A stretch of DNA of 64,000 bases from Buttiauxella gaviniae (GCF_040786275.1 NZ_JBFMVT010000002.1:806001-870000), one strand, 5' to 3'; counted from the first letter of the stretch, positions 39,239 through 47,914 are shown. Numbers and translations are program-made. Notes: generated from the letters alone by a model not told the origin.

Positions 39239-40123
39239 ATGTCTGATTCCACTGAACGGGGCATTAATGTCCTGAAGCAACATTTATCCATTCTTCCTGG
39301 GCATATAACCAGTATGGTGCTGGAACATATACGCCAGAGCATTCATTACGAACCGGTGATTGGCATCATGGGCAAAACAGGGAGCGGAAAATCCTCTCTA
39401 TGCAATGCCCTTTTTGAACATCCTCTCAGCCCGGTCAGCCATGCAGAAGGCTGCACACGTAGACCTTTGCACTTTACCCTAAACGCGGAAGGACGCAGCC
39501 TGACGCTGGTCGATCTGCCTGGTGCAGGTGAATCGCTGAAGCATGATGAGATATACCGCCAGATGTACCATGAACAGCTGCCGAAGCTGGATCTCATCCT
39601 CTGGGTGATGAAAGCTGATGACCGGGCGTGTGCCACAGACGAAGAGTTCCATCGTTTTCTACTGGATTGTGGCGTATCGACAGACAGCATTGTTTTTGTT
39701 ATCAACCAGGCTGACAAAGCCGAGCCATCACTGGAATGGGATCGTGAAAAAGGATCTCCTTCAGTGGAGCAACTCATGACGCTCACAGCCAGAAGTGCTG
39801 CCGTTTCCCGCCAGTTCTTTACCCCTTACCCGGTGCATGCTGTTTCAGCAAAAACCGGTTACAACATGTCTCGCATGGTAGAAACAATGATTTTTGCCCT
39901 GCCACCAGAGGCTACTAGTGGCGTCTTTCGCCAGATTAGGGAAGAACATCGCACTAAAGAATCAGAGACAAAGGCCAGAAAGGATTTCGCGGATTTGCTG
40001 GGAGAATTATTGAGTAGGATTCTGGAGGCCATCCCTCTCCCCAGTGTAATACGCAACGGGCTGGGAGTTCTCAGAGAAGGGCTGGAGAATGCAGCTACCG
40101 CAATATGGCATTGGTTTTTCTAA
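39239..40123 (+). CDS. yfjP: YfjP/YeeP-like GTPase
   Basis: This is a GTP-binding protein of the HSR1/Era-like class (294 aa). G1 GKTGSGKSS is at residues 45-53, G3 DLPGAG at 92-97 and G4 NQAD at 156-159. The C-terminal 70 residues are amphipathic and may contact membrane or partners. Homologues in E. coli prophages (YfjP, YeeP, YkfA) are encoded upstream of DUF932-RadC-CbeA-CbtA modules; their role is unknown. The start follows CCGGAGG. Codon use is closer to the chromosome than that of hamAB. Confidence 0.9.
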   Translation: MSDSTERGINVLKQHLSILPGHITSMVLEHIRQSIHYEPVIGIMGKTGSGKSSLCNALFEHPLSPVSHAEGCTRRPLHFTLNAEGRSLTLVDLPGAGESLKHDEIYRQMYHEQLPKLDLILWVMKADDRACATDEEFHRFLLDCGVSTDSIVFVINQADKAEPSLEWDREKGSPSVEQLMTLTARSAAVSRQFFTPYPVHAVSAKTGYNMSRMVETMIFALPPEATSGVFRQIREEHRTKESETKARKDFADLLGELLSRILEAIPLPSVIRNGLGVLREGLENAATAIWHWFF

Positions 40124-40170
40124 TACACCGGTCCACTGAGTTAAGCCGCCTGAGAATTATGAATTTCAGC

Positions 40171-40299
40171 GACAGGATATGTCGCGACCTACTTCAGTTC
40201 TGTCTCTGAAAAAAATAGTTATTGTTAATCAGGATATTACTTAATTATTTGTCCGGACGTTTTTTCTCTACTCCTCCCGTTATTACGACATATCCTGTC
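40171..40299 (+). promoter_or_regulatory. 14-bp inverted repeat pair flanking the upstream region of the WYL regulator
   Basis: GACAGGATATGTCG (40171-40184) and its exact reverse complement CGACATATCCTGTC (40286-40299) are about 100 bp apart. Each half contains an imperfect dyad GACA-N5-TGTC. They bracket the likely promoter and could be operator sites for the regulator encoded just downstream. Confidence 0.6.
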
Positions 40300-40323
40300 A
40301 TGCTCATGATTCATAATAACATC

Positions 40324-41076
40324 ATGAAAAACAGTAAGTTACCCATGGATATTTTTCTGATGAACAATACATCGACTCGTTATGACCGGTTTGCCATCAG
40401 GCTGACACAGATTATCAGCCGATTACTGTCAGGAGAGTCTCTTGACCTTAAAACCCTGGCAGAAGAGTTCGGAGTATCTGAACGAACGCTGCAGCGAGAT
40501 TTCCACCAGCGACTACTCCACCTTAATATCGTCAGTGAGAATGGACGCTGGCGGCTTGACGGAAAACGCTTTACAGATAGTTCGTTAGATGTTTTGGCAT
40601 TTATGCGCAACACCGGTATCACTCAATTATTTCCGTCGCCTGACCGCAGGTTGATGCATTACCTCACTGGTGAAACGTCATATTCCCCCTGCCTTATCTG
40701 GCCTTCATCGCATTCTGACTCGGTTGTGTCATCAGAATGCTTTCAGCGGCTGATACAGGCGATCTGTCAGCAAAACTGTATTCATTTGCTGACTGGCGGT
40801 GATTCTCAAGCGGTCTTTGAACCTTATCGTCTTATTCACACGGAAGGTAATTGGTATTTAGTTGCCTGTCAGGCCGAAATAATCAGGGTTATTCCAGTGG
40901 CCAGCATCAACCAAGTGAAGTTAACCACAGAGAGTTTTGTGCGCAGAGATGACATCTGTCATCTCACTGCGGGTAAACGGTTCATCGCCTCCTTACCTCA
41001 TTTCCCTTATATCCATGATGTAATGAACCCGGCTAATCATCGTTCATATAAGAAATATTGCTCATCAGATAAATAG
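40324..41076 (+). CDS. yfjR: YfjR/YafY-like WYL-domain transcriptional regulator
   Basis: This is a DNA-binding regulator. An N-terminal DeoR-type HTH (RLTQIISRLLSGESLDLKTLAEEFGVSERTLQRDFHQRL) is followed by a WYL-like domain (FEPYRLIHTEGNWYLVACQ with the core W-Y-L, then IRVIPVASINQVKLT). WYL proteins often sense nucleic-acid ligands and control defence islands. The exact start is uncertain: ATGs at 40300, 40324, 40345 and 40360 all lack a strong ribosome-binding site. It lies downstream of the GTPase and upstream of two exported-protein genes. Confidence 0.85.
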   Translation: MKNSKLPMDIFLMNNTSTRYDRFAIRLTQIISRLLSGESLDLKTLAEEFGVSERTLQRDFHQRLLHLNIVSENGRWRLDGKRFTDSSLDVLAFMRNTGITQLFPSPDRRLMHYLTGETSYSPCLIWPSSHSDSVVSSECFQRLIQAICQQNCIHLLTGGDSQAVFEPYRLIHTEGNWYLVACQAEIIRVIPVASINQVKLTTESFVRRDDICHLTAGKRFIASLPHFPYIHDVMNPANHRSYKKYCSSDK

Positions 41077-41138
41077 TAGTGAAAGAGGAGCAAATTCATC
41101 AATTAACAATAGCGCCCCCCACTTAATCAGTAGGTTAT

Positions 41139-41609
41139 ATGAATATTATAAAAACGAAAGCATCTTTATATCTGCTCATATTGTTGAGCAGTTCTTCGCA
41201 GGCCGGTCAGGAAAACTGGGATTTAAAATGCACAATTGATACGGGTGAGGTTATGACCATGAGTCATAAAAAGGACACCGTATATATTGCCTTTGAATCT
41301 CAGGATAAGAGTTCAGATAAAGGTCGCACAGTTATCAAACTGGATACAAATTCAGGTGAAGCGCAACAGTCCATCACAGTAAATGATGTTACTGACAGCA
41401 GAGTCTTTGTATTGCGAGGAACGGGAGAAGATATAGAAGGCGCTATGGCTTTCGTTTATGAAGAGTACAAAGGTCAGCCTGACGCTCATATCAGTGTCAT
41501 GAACTCTATGGGTAAAGAAACTGAAAGTCACGCCTGTCTGCCCGGTACGATTACTACCAGGAGTGATTTACTTTATACAGGTATCGAACATGTGCCCTTC
41601 ATTCATTAA
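41139..41609 (+). CDS. yfjT: YfjT-like exported protein
   Basis: The 156 aa begin with a signal peptide (KASLYLLILLSSSSQAGQ, likely cut near residue 22). The mature part has two cysteines (Cys in DLKCTIDTG and SHACLPG) that may form a disulfide and a repeated beta-strand character. It resembles YfjT of CP4-57, of unknown function. It lies downstream of the WYL regulator in the same direction. Periplasmic location is inferred from the signal. Confidence 0.7.
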   Translation: MNIIKTKASLYLLILLSSSSQAGQENWDLKCTIDTGEVMTMSHKKDTVYIAFESQDKSSDKGRTVIKLDTNSGEAQQSITVNDVTDSRVFVLRGTGEDIEGAMAFVYEEYKGQPDAHISVMNSMGKETESHACLPGTITTRSDLLYTGIEHVPFIH

Positions 41610-41685
41610 AACCAGATTAACCGTCTTATCAGGCCTGATTTAGTCAAGGCCACGTAATTTACCAAAACTTCAAAAGGAATTACTC

Positions 41686-42405
41686 ATGTCTAAACGAAAA
41701 ATACTTACTGGATTGTTTATCAGCTGCTCAATATTTATTGTTGCTGGCTGTGATAATGTATCCGCTTCAGACAATCAGGAAATTATAAAATCACAGGTAT
41801 TATCAAATATCGATTCAACCAGAACACTGGGGACTGCATTAGAGCATCGCCAGCGATGTGAATCGTTTAAATGGGAAGATGGAGCCGATGAGCAAGGACG
41901 CCTAACCGTAACTTATACGTGTGATATGTCGGTATCTGCAACTAATGATATCTGGAAAAGGGAAATGACTCGGTTTACTAATGGATACGCCAGTTTGATA
42001 GAAAGCGCAAAGCGCTCTATAGATCAATACAATGAGGCCTGTGTCGCCAATGGAAGTGATCCTTATTGCTTTAAGAAAGAACCAGACAATTCAAAATTGA
42101 AAGAAGGTTTAAGTGCTGCTAAAAAACTGGCTGAAAAGGAAATCATCAAAGTTAAGCAAATTATTATCTGGAGCGTTTTGCCAGATACAGAGCAATCCGT
42201 CCAACTGCTCTCAGCAAAATATTATTTTGATTTTAATAACGGCTCTCAGAGCTGGGCTAGCCAACAAGGAGATAACCTTCTAAAAGATATTTACAACAAC
42301 AATGAGAACAATAACCCCATTATAGGTTTAATCGGCTACGATGTAGCCAAAATAAACTGTTCATATAGAGCAGACACTGCTGCTTGCAATTATTTAAAAT
42401 GGTAG
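41686..42405 (+). CDS. Predicted lipoprotein of unknown function
   Basis: This 239-aa protein has a signal peptide with lipobox VAGC (Cys22). The residue after Cys is Asp, the classic inner-membrane retention signal in Enterobacteria, so the lipoprotein may stay in the inner membrane. The mature part has four further cysteines (QRCESF, TYTCDMS, EACVANGSDPYCF) and a Lys/Glu-rich helix, suggesting a disulfide-bonded periplasmic domain. The position after the YfjT-like gene recalls yfjS, but I cannot confirm homology. It ends just before a stem-loop. Confidence 0.7.
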   Translation: MSKRKILTGLFISCSIFIVAGCDNVSASDNQEIIKSQVLSNIDSTRTLGTALEHRQRCESFKWEDGADEQGRLTVTYTCDMSVSATNDIWKREMTRFTNGYASLIESAKRSIDQYNEACVANGSDPYCFKKEPDNSKLKEGLSAAKKLAEKEIIKVKQIIIWSVLPDTEQSVQLLSAKYYFDFNNGSQSWASQQGDNLLKDIYNNNENNNPIIGLIGYDVAKINCSYRADTAACNYLKW

Positions 42406-42456
42406 CCATGAATAAACAAGATTTTGGCGAAAAACAACAAACCTAAAATTAATAAT

Positions 42457-42501
42457 GACAAAATCATTAGCATTAAAATACATCCCACTAATGATTTTGT
42501 C
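42457..42501. terminator. 14-bp perfect inverted repeat between the lipoprotein and HTH genes
   Basis: GACAAAATCATTAG (42457-42470) and CTAATGATTTTGTC (42488-42501) are exact reverse complements with a 17-base loop. It directly abuts the stop codon of the minus-strand HTH gene and follows the plus-strand lipoprotein gene, the position of a bidirectional terminator, although the stem is AT-rich. Confidence 0.6.
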
Positions 42502-42780
42502 TTATTTACGCATAAACCAGACACGAGGTGATAAATTATTTAAACCCTTCCCTGGACGAGATAATTCAACGTGATTTTCATCCGAAGTAAATTCCAGTAA
42601 CTCACTGACATCACAATTAAAATAATGACAGAGAATGCTTAGCACTGGCAGATCAATCCGGGTGGCATTATCTTTCCAGAGCGCTGTGACAGTACTACGG
42701 GGAAGACCGGTATCGCGTACCACATCGGCAACCTTTAATCTGCGTTCACCCATCAGTCTGTTCAGGTGGCACCTAATCAT
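42502..42780 (-). CDS. Small Cro/CI-type HTH regulator
   Basis: This 92-aa protein starts at the ATG at 42780 after CAGGAG. The XRE-like HTH is VADVVRDTGLPRSTVTALWKDNATRIDLPVLSILCHYFNCDVSELLE, typical of the small HTH_26 type. The C-terminal 25 residues are not recognised. It is likely to be a repressor, and a perfect palindrome overlaps its own -35 region. It is followed on the other side by yfjI in the same orientation. Confidence 0.88.
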   Translation of the reverse strand: MIRCHLNRLMGERRLKVADVVRDTGLPRSTVTALWKDNATRIDLPVLSILCHYFNCDVSELLEFTSDENHVELSRPGKGLNNLSPRVWFMRK

Positions 42781-42840
42781 CAATCACTCCTGTCATACAG
42801 AAAATCAAAATGTCATGCAGCAAAGCATTTTGCTTCACAG

Positions 42841-42879
42841 ATAATAAAAACGTTAGCATGTGTCTGTCAGACGTCTGAC
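42841..42879 (-). promoter_or_regulatory. Promoter and palindromic operator of the HTH gene
   Basis: A perfect 14-bp palindrome GTCAGACGTCTGAC lies at 42866-42879. On the minus strand its inner edge supplies a -35-like CTGACA (42865-42870), with a TTATTA/TATTAT -10 17-18 bp downstream at 42841-42847. This geometry suggests autorepression. Confidence 0.6.
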
Positions 42880-43042
42880 CTGAGTTAAGCATTAACTGTA
42901 AATTTACACAGCTCTCGTCTGTTTTTTCAAATGCGGGTACAGAGTGTGCTTTTCATTAAGGATAATTTTTCTGGAAATTCCCCCCTGCGATTTCTGCTCT
43001 TCGGAGCAGGAAAAGCAGAGGAGTAGTTGTGCATATCTTACA

Positions 43043-44455
43043 TTAACGATTGATACCCACCATTTGGCTGACCGAACCGTTGCCATTTTTGAATTTACTT
43101 ATAGATACCAGACCAGCCTCCTCAAGATATTTTAACGCTTTGTTAAAGCGGGCTACATCACGCAGCTGATAGGGCGCATAACGTCTTATCTCTGACTTCG
43201 CGACAGAGGTATTATTCCAGAATGAACCTGTCATTAACCACTCCCAGAGCTTTTTGGCATCCTCCTCATCGGAACTCAGGCTGCTAGTTAATATATTCAC
43301 TGCTTGTTGGTAATAATATTCCATAATCAGAAAAATATAGTTTAGCGTTTCTACATTAATCTCATCACCCTCAAACTCATAAAAAAAGTGCATTAATGCT
43401 GCTAGCCTTACCGCATTCTCAGGAAGCTTTGATAAAATTCCCGGAAGTGCATCATGCTTTCCTTTCTCGGTTAATATCCTTTGCTCAATTTCATTTTGAT
43501 ACCGTGCAAAGCGACTCTCCGCGTCAGCAGAAAAATGCAGAACATAAGGAGTTGTTCCAGCAAGCGTTTGTTCAAGTAACTCCTCAACTCGTTTGTTAAA
43601 TTTATCCAGAACGCTGGTATCGACCTGCACATCAGGTTGATGAGTTCTTATACCCTGTGTTGATGTAGTTACAGACCACAGACAACGGGCAAAAAAACCA
43701 TTCCCCTGAACACGTGCACCATGTTTCTTCCTGAACAGGACTAACTCATTTCTCTGAGTGATTATAAGCGCCATAAGTCTGGCACTATCAATGGTCAGAC
43801 GATGCCCTTTACGCTCCACATCAACACTTCCACCATCCCATAGTTGATTAAAAAGAGGTGTATTACCCATCGCCCGCCCATTAAAAATCACACCTCCCTC
43901 ATCGGAGATTAAACCTGACGTACCTATGCTTTCAACCAGTCCCTGGACAATAGCCTCAGGTGTCGCATCACTATAGAGTAGCTTGGGGCGCTTTGGCTTT
44001 TTAGGTTGATGGGTAAAGTGCTCTCTCAATTGTTCCTGCTCAAATGTGCTGTCCTCACCTATGTCTGTTTTTTTTCTGATTTGGCGAAGTATGGTCTTTC
44101 TGATGGAGCACCATGACTGTGAGTCCGCTTCATAAATATTCATTTCCTCCTCATAGTCCTTCAACTTTTTTTTCTGAAAGTCTTGTATCGGTTTCTGCAG
44201 CAGATTGAACACTGCCGTTTTCCTTTCCCCTGATTCAGCCAGAACAATGCTGTAAAGAGACACAGGACTTCTTCTTCCATCACTATGTTCAAACACAACC
44301 ACAGCCTGAGCGGCGAGTGACATTACCGACAACTGTACTCCTGCGATCAACTCTGCCGGTGCATGCGTTAAGGCTTGTGCGGTCTGTGTTACCTTCTCGA
44401 AAAGTGGTGGAAAATTAAGTTTCGAGAAATTCGTATTACTCTGGTTCGTGTTCAT
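43043..44455 (-). CDS. yfjI: YfjI-like DUF3987 protein (replication/ATPase-like)
   Basis: The 470 aa are close to YfjI of CP4-57. DUF3987 proteins resemble DNA helicase/primase-associated ATPases. The P-loop region reads AESGERKT (residues 73-80), which keeps the final Lys-Thr but is a degenerate Walker A. ISDEGGVIFNG supplies a Walker B-like DE and LMALIITQRNE a sensor-like strand. The C-terminal 80 residues look like a winged helix (KSEIRRYAPYQLRDVARFNKALKYLEEAGLV). It lies downstream of yfjJ in the same orientation. Function is inferred. Confidence 0.85.
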   Translation of the reverse strand: MNTNQSNTNFSKLNFPPLFEKVTQTAQALTHAPAELIAGVQLSVMSLAAQAVVVFEHSDGRRSPVSLYSIVLAESGERKTAVFNLLQKPIQDFQKKKLKDYEEEMNIYEADSQSWCSIRKTILRQIRKKTDIGEDSTFEQEQLREHFTHQPKKPKRPKLLYSDATPEAIVQGLVESIGTSGLISDEGGVIFNGRAMGNTPLFNQLWDGGSVDVERKGHRLTIDSARLMALIITQRNELVLFRKKHGARVQGNGFFARCLWSVTTSTQGIRTHQPDVQVDTSVLDKFNKRVEELLEQTLAGTTPYVLHFSADAESRFARYQNEIEQRILTEKGKHDALPGILSKLPENAVRLAALMHFFYEFEGDEINVETLNYIFLIMEYYYQQAVNILTSSLSSDEEDAKKLWEWLMTGSFWNNTSVAKSEIRRYAPYQLRDVARFNKALKYLEEAGLVSISKFKNGNGSVSQMVGINR

Positions 44456-44774
44456 TTTTATCTCCTGTGAATCCTTTGAATGAAGAGCAGGAGAGCAACT
44501 TAAACGTTAAAATTTATGCTGTGAAGCCACCTCAGTGTAATTAGATTGCATCGGACTGAATTAGTTTAAAACATCAATCCGCAAGCATCGTATAAATTAT
44601 AAATAATTAGAGCTCGCGACTCCCAACAATTATTTATCAATATCTTTTATTTATAGCTGAGACGCCTCTTACAAAGTGATGACTGATATTCGCCAGCCAC
44701 CGGAAATATAGTTGATATTTTTTTGATTTATTTAAAAATCCTTAGTTAACCAGCCTTATAATTCACCTACCACT
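44456..44774 (-). other. AT-rich intergenic region between yfjJ and yfjI
   Basis: No gene or convincing repeat was seen. The sequence is AT-rich with scattered short runs such as AAATTATAAATAATT near 44596. It could hold the yfjI promoter. Confidence 0.4.
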
Positions 44775-45446
44775 TCACTTAATACTACAACCAAAGTTTC
44801 GCTCCCCATCTGTAAAACATTTACTTTTCTCTTTAGCAAGATAACTTGAGCGAAATATCAGTTCTCTGTAAGCTTCACTTTGCTTACCGTCTTTTGCACT
44901 TATGTAATAGCATGGATTGTCAGGTATCTGTACCAGTTCTTTATTTTTAGGATAAATCAAATTAATAGCGCTCATCCATGCTTCACGGATAAGACGAAGA
45001 AGTATTCCATTGTCACTCTCAAACGAACCAAGACTATTAAAAGCATCCCGATTGAGCAGAAGTAAAACATGATAGTGTTTTTTATAGCTTGTAGGACAGA
45101 ACTCCCTTGCCCACACAATACGAGATGAAGTTTCACGTACCCGCTTACCTGCGTTTTTCTGTTTAAGCTCATAGTGCTTTATCTTCGCATTAAGTGAAGC
45201 ATTGAACCGTGAGATTGCAGCGGCATCTGTTCTGGCATAATCATCTGCAATGAGCATATCGCAGAGCGGCCTACGTACTGGCATATGAAGCTCCACTCTT
45301 ACTGCCAGTACCCTGGGGTACTCATCCAGCGCTTTATCAATTGTCTGCTCTATCCGTTTTAGCTGATATTTATTTAGGGGCCCATGGGATTTGATATGTT
45401 TATACTGAATAGTTTTCGGAACCAAGTCTGTTATATTACAATACAT
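44775..45446 (-). CDS. yfjJ: YfjJ-like HUH-motif protein (inovirus Gp2-like family)
   Basis: The 223 aa carry HYHVLLL (residues 124-130), matching the HUH endonuclease motif H-U-H-U-U-U, and a downstream YLAKEKSK (202-209) matching the catalytic Tyr-x2-Lys motif. RVELHMP (50-56) could be motif I. Such proteins (inovirus Gp2, YfjJ) are rolling-circle-type replication initiators or their relatives. It is paired with yfjI. Nicking activity is an inference from motifs. Conserved start ATG at 45446. Confidence 0.82.
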   Translation of the reverse strand: MYCNITDLVPKTIQYKHIKSHGPLNKYQLKRIEQTIDKALDEYPRVLAVRVELHMPVRRPLCDMLIADDYARTDAAAISRFNASLNAKIKHYELKQKNAGKRVRETSSRIVWAREFCPTSYKKHYHVLLLLNRDAFNSLGSFESDNGILLRLIREAWMSAINLIYPKNKELVQIPDNPCYYISAKDGKQSEAYRELIFRSSYLAKEKSKCFTDGERNFGCSIK

Positions 45447-45852
45447 AATCTACTCTCACTACTGATTACATCATCTAAATCTTCAATTTACATTACCAAC
45501 ATAAAGCAACTACGTCATGATATTTACTTAGAGTGAGTCCTTTTATAACTAACCTATTATCACTTAACAATGACTCTTACATGATCCCTACATAGACAAA
45601 CGCCATTAGCTATCCATAAATTTCAAAAATGACAATAAAAGAGGAAAGCTATTATTTTTGACAAACTCAAACCAAAGAATATTAAATTTTGGTCTGGAGT
45701 TATCACATATAATGGATAGTAAAAAACTCAGATAGAATTTAAATCACATCTATATTACCCAACCGAATACAACGTTATTTTATCATCAAAAACACTCAAC
45801 TCTTGCTCCATCATGAACAAGGGATTTATTGTGATTAATAAGGAGTTATTCC
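45447..45852 (+). promoter_or_regulatory. AT-rich divergent region between yfjJ and yfjQ
   Basis: This 406-bp region has no gene. A plausible promoter for the yfjQ-cbtA genes is TTGACA (45658-45663) with TATTAA 16 bp later. An interrupted inverted repeat ACCAAA/TTTGGT surrounds the -10 (45671-45693). It may also hold an origin for the yfjJ-type initiator, but I saw no iterons. Confidence 0.45.
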
Positions 45853-46671
45853 ATGCGATTAGCAAGCCGCTTTGGTGCAGTCAATCTCGTTCGCCGTGAT
45901 CGTCCATTAACCCGAGATGAACTAGCGCACTGTGTTCCGAGTGTGTTCAGCGAAGAAAAACATGAATCTCGTAGTGAGCGATACACCTACATCCCGACCA
46001 TTACCCTGCTTGATAATCTGCAGCGTGAAGGCTTTCAACCATTCTTTGCCTGCCAGACCCGAGTGCGCGACCAGTGCAAGCGTGAGCACACCAAGCACAT
46101 GCTACGCCTGCGTCGCGAAGGCCAGATCACTGGCAAACAGGTACCGGAAATCATTCTGCTCAACAGCCATGACGGCTCCAGCTCATACCAGATGTTGCCG
46201 GGGCTATTTCGTGCAGTCTGCCAGAACGGGCTGATTTGCGGTGAGAGCTTTGGTGAGGTACGTGTGCCGCATAAAGGCAACGTGGTGGAGAAAGTCATTG
46301 AAGGGGCTTACGAAGTGCTCGGGATTTTTGACCGGGTAGAAGAGAAGCGCGATGCCATGCAGTCGCTTTTGTTACCGCCACCAGCACAGCAGGCGATGGC
46401 GAAAGCAGCATTAACTTATCGCTTTGGTGAAGAGCATCAACCGGTGACGGAATCGCAGATCCTTTCCCCGCGCCGCTGGCAGGATGAGAGCAATGACCTG
46501 TGGACGACTTACCAGCGCATTCAGGAGAACCTGATTAAAGGCGGGTTGTCGGGACGAACGACTAAAGGCAAACGTGCACATACCCGTGCTGTAAAAGGTA
46601 TCGATGGTGATGTGAAGCTCAATCGCGCCCTGTGGGTGATGGCCGAGAATATGCTGCAGCTTGTCTCATGA
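45853..46671 (+). CDS. yfjQ: YfjQ/YafZ-like DUF932 protein
   Basis: The 272 aa match the DUF932/DUF945 family found in phages, plasmids and prophage defence or stabilisation modules. RYTYIPTITLLDNLQREGFQP and IILLNSHDGSSSYQMLPGLFRAVCQNGLI are hallmark segments. The start follows AAGGAG. It is the first gene of a run yfjQ-radC-cbeA-cbtA that is widely shared by CP4-type prophages. Molecular function is unknown. Confidence 0.92.
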   Translation: MRLASRFGAVNLVRRDRPLTRDELAHCVPSVFSEEKHESRSERYTYIPTITLLDNLQREGFQPFFACQTRVRDQCKREHTKHMLRLRREGQITGKQVPEIILLNSHDGSSSYQMLPGLFRAVCQNGLICGESFGEVRVPHKGNVVEKVIEGAYEVLGIFDRVEEKRDAMQSLLLPPPAQQAMAKAALTYRFGEEHQPVTESQILSPRRWQDESNDLWTTYQRIQENLIKGGLSGRTTKGKRAHTRAVKGIDGDVKLNRALWVMAENMLQLVS

Positions 46672-46741
46672 ACCTTTTTATTATCCCTTCCCTCAGGCCT
46701 TGCCAATAAACCGGCGAGGCTTTTTGTTTTAAGGAACAAAT

Positions 46742-47212
46742 ATGTCTGTATTTAATTTATCCCCGGTATTTCCTGCAAACGAGCAACGCGTCATTCGTCG
46801 GGCATTACGCCTGCTGGAGAAATATCAGCGTCAACCGAGTGAGCCATTTACCTCCACCAGCTTCACTAAGACCTGGCTGCAATTACAGATGGCTCATCAG
46901 GAGCGTGAAGTTTTTATCGTGATGTATCTCGACAATCAGCACTGCCTACTGGGATGCGAAACGCTATTTACCGGCACACTCAGCCATACCGAAGTGCATC
47001 CCCGCGAAGTGGTTAAATTGGCTCTGAAACACAATGCCGCTGCGGTAATTCTGGCGCATAACCATCCGTCAGGTACGACAGAGATCAGTCAGCAGGACAA
47101 ACACATCACTCAGCGGATAGTGAAAGCGTTAGCACTGGTAGAAGTGCGAGTGCTGGATCATTTGGTTGTTGGGAACGAAGTGGTGTCTTTTGCTGAGCAG
47201 GGTTTGCTTTAA
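46742..47212 (+). CDS. yfjY: RadC-like JAB/MPN-domain protein (YfjY/YeeS)
   Basis: The 156-aa protein has the JAB metalloprotease signature AHNHPSG-x7-D ([15 protein letters not shown]) and an upstream Glu in [12 protein letters not shown]. These prophage RadC proteins are of unresolved function; despite the name a DNA repair role is not supported for chromosomal RadC. The start follows AAGGAAC. It is 70 bp downstream of yfjQ and 12 bp upstream of cbeA. Confidence 0.93.
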   Translation: MSVFNLSPVFPANEQRVIRRALRLLEKYQRQPSEPFTSTSFTKTWLQLQMAHQEREVFIVMYLDNQHCLLGCETLFTGTLSHTEVHPREVVKLALKHNAAAVILAHNHPSGTTEISQQDKHITQRIVKALALVEVRVLDHLVVGNEVVSFAEQGLL

Positions 47213-47224
47213 ACGGAGGTTTTC

Positions 47225-47548
47225 ATGTCAATCACACCACCCCATGAATGGGGGCTACAAAGCGATATCACCCCTCGATTTGGCGCAAGATTAGTTCAGG
47301 AAGGCAACCGGCTGTATTACCTGGCTGACAGGGCTGGTTTGACGGGAAGCTTTAGCCCAGAGCAGCTACAGAGCCTGGAACAGGCTTTCCCACTGTTTAT
47401 AGAGCAGTTAGAAAATATGTTGCATTCCGGTGAGCTAAATCCACAGCAGCAACATCAGGTGACCATTCAACTTGCGAGTTTAACCTGCATAGCTGATACC
47501 TGTGGTAGCTGCGGCTACGTTTACATTTCTATCTATCCAACCCAGTAA
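47225..47548 (+). CDS. cbeA: CbeA/YeeU-family antitoxin
   Basis: This type IV antitoxin (107 aa) stabilises MreB and FtsZ filaments against CbtA without binding the toxin. WGLQSDITPRFGARLVQEGNRLYYLADRAG and the Cys-rich C-terminus CIADTCGSCGYVYISIYP are diagnostic. The start follows CGGAGG. Its toxin is encoded 36 bp downstream. Confidence 0.94.
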   Translation: MSITPPHEWGLQSDITPRFGARLVQEGNRLYYLADRAGLTGSFSPEQLQSLEQAFPLFIEQLENMLHSGELNPQQQHQVTIQLASLTCIADTCGSCGYVYISIYPTQ

Positions 47549-47584
47549 CACCTTCTCTCTTCTTCTTTTCTCAGGATTCTATCC

Positions 47585-47914
47585 ATGCACATTTCAACTG
47601 TACCGGCCAAGGTGCCGGTTTCGTCACGTCTGTCGCCCGTAATGGTGTGGCAGCAGCTTTTAACGTATCTGCTGGAGCACCATTACGGCCTGACACTTAA
47701 TGACACGCCATTCCACGACGACGCGACTATTGAGGAACATATTGACGCGGGAATAACGCTTGCCGATGCGGTGAATTTTCTGGTGGAAAAGTACGAACTG
47801 GTTCGTATCGACCAGAAGGGATTTTCATGGCAAGAACAAACCCCGTATATTTCCGTAGTAGATATTCTGCGAGCAAGGCGCTCTACCGGCTTGCTAAAAA
47901 CTAACGTGAAATAA
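47585..47914 (+). CDS. cbtA: CbtA/YeeV-family toxin
   Basis: This toxin (109 aa) inhibits polymerisation of the cytoskeletal proteins MreB and Fts[59 protein letters not shown] is the family core. It is the last gene of the element before attR and could contribute to its maintenance. The reading frame looks intact. Confidence 0.94.
   Translation: MHISTVPAKVPVSSRLSPVMVWQQLLTYLLEHHYGLTLNDTPFHDDATIEEHIDAGITLADAVNFLVEKYELVRIDQKGFSWQEQTPYISVVDILRARRSTGLLKTNVK

Noticed and set aside
39346-39786. Antisense open frame across the GTPase gene
   Set aside because: It is a mirror of a strongly supported gene with all G motifs.
40222-40323. Longer version of the WYL regulator from a TTG at 40222
   Set aside because: The extension covers the inverted repeat and promoter region and is not like known N-termini.
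45447-45852. CRISPR array or iterons in the AT-rich gap
   Set aside because: No regularly spaced repeats were visible on either strand; only single short inverted repeats.
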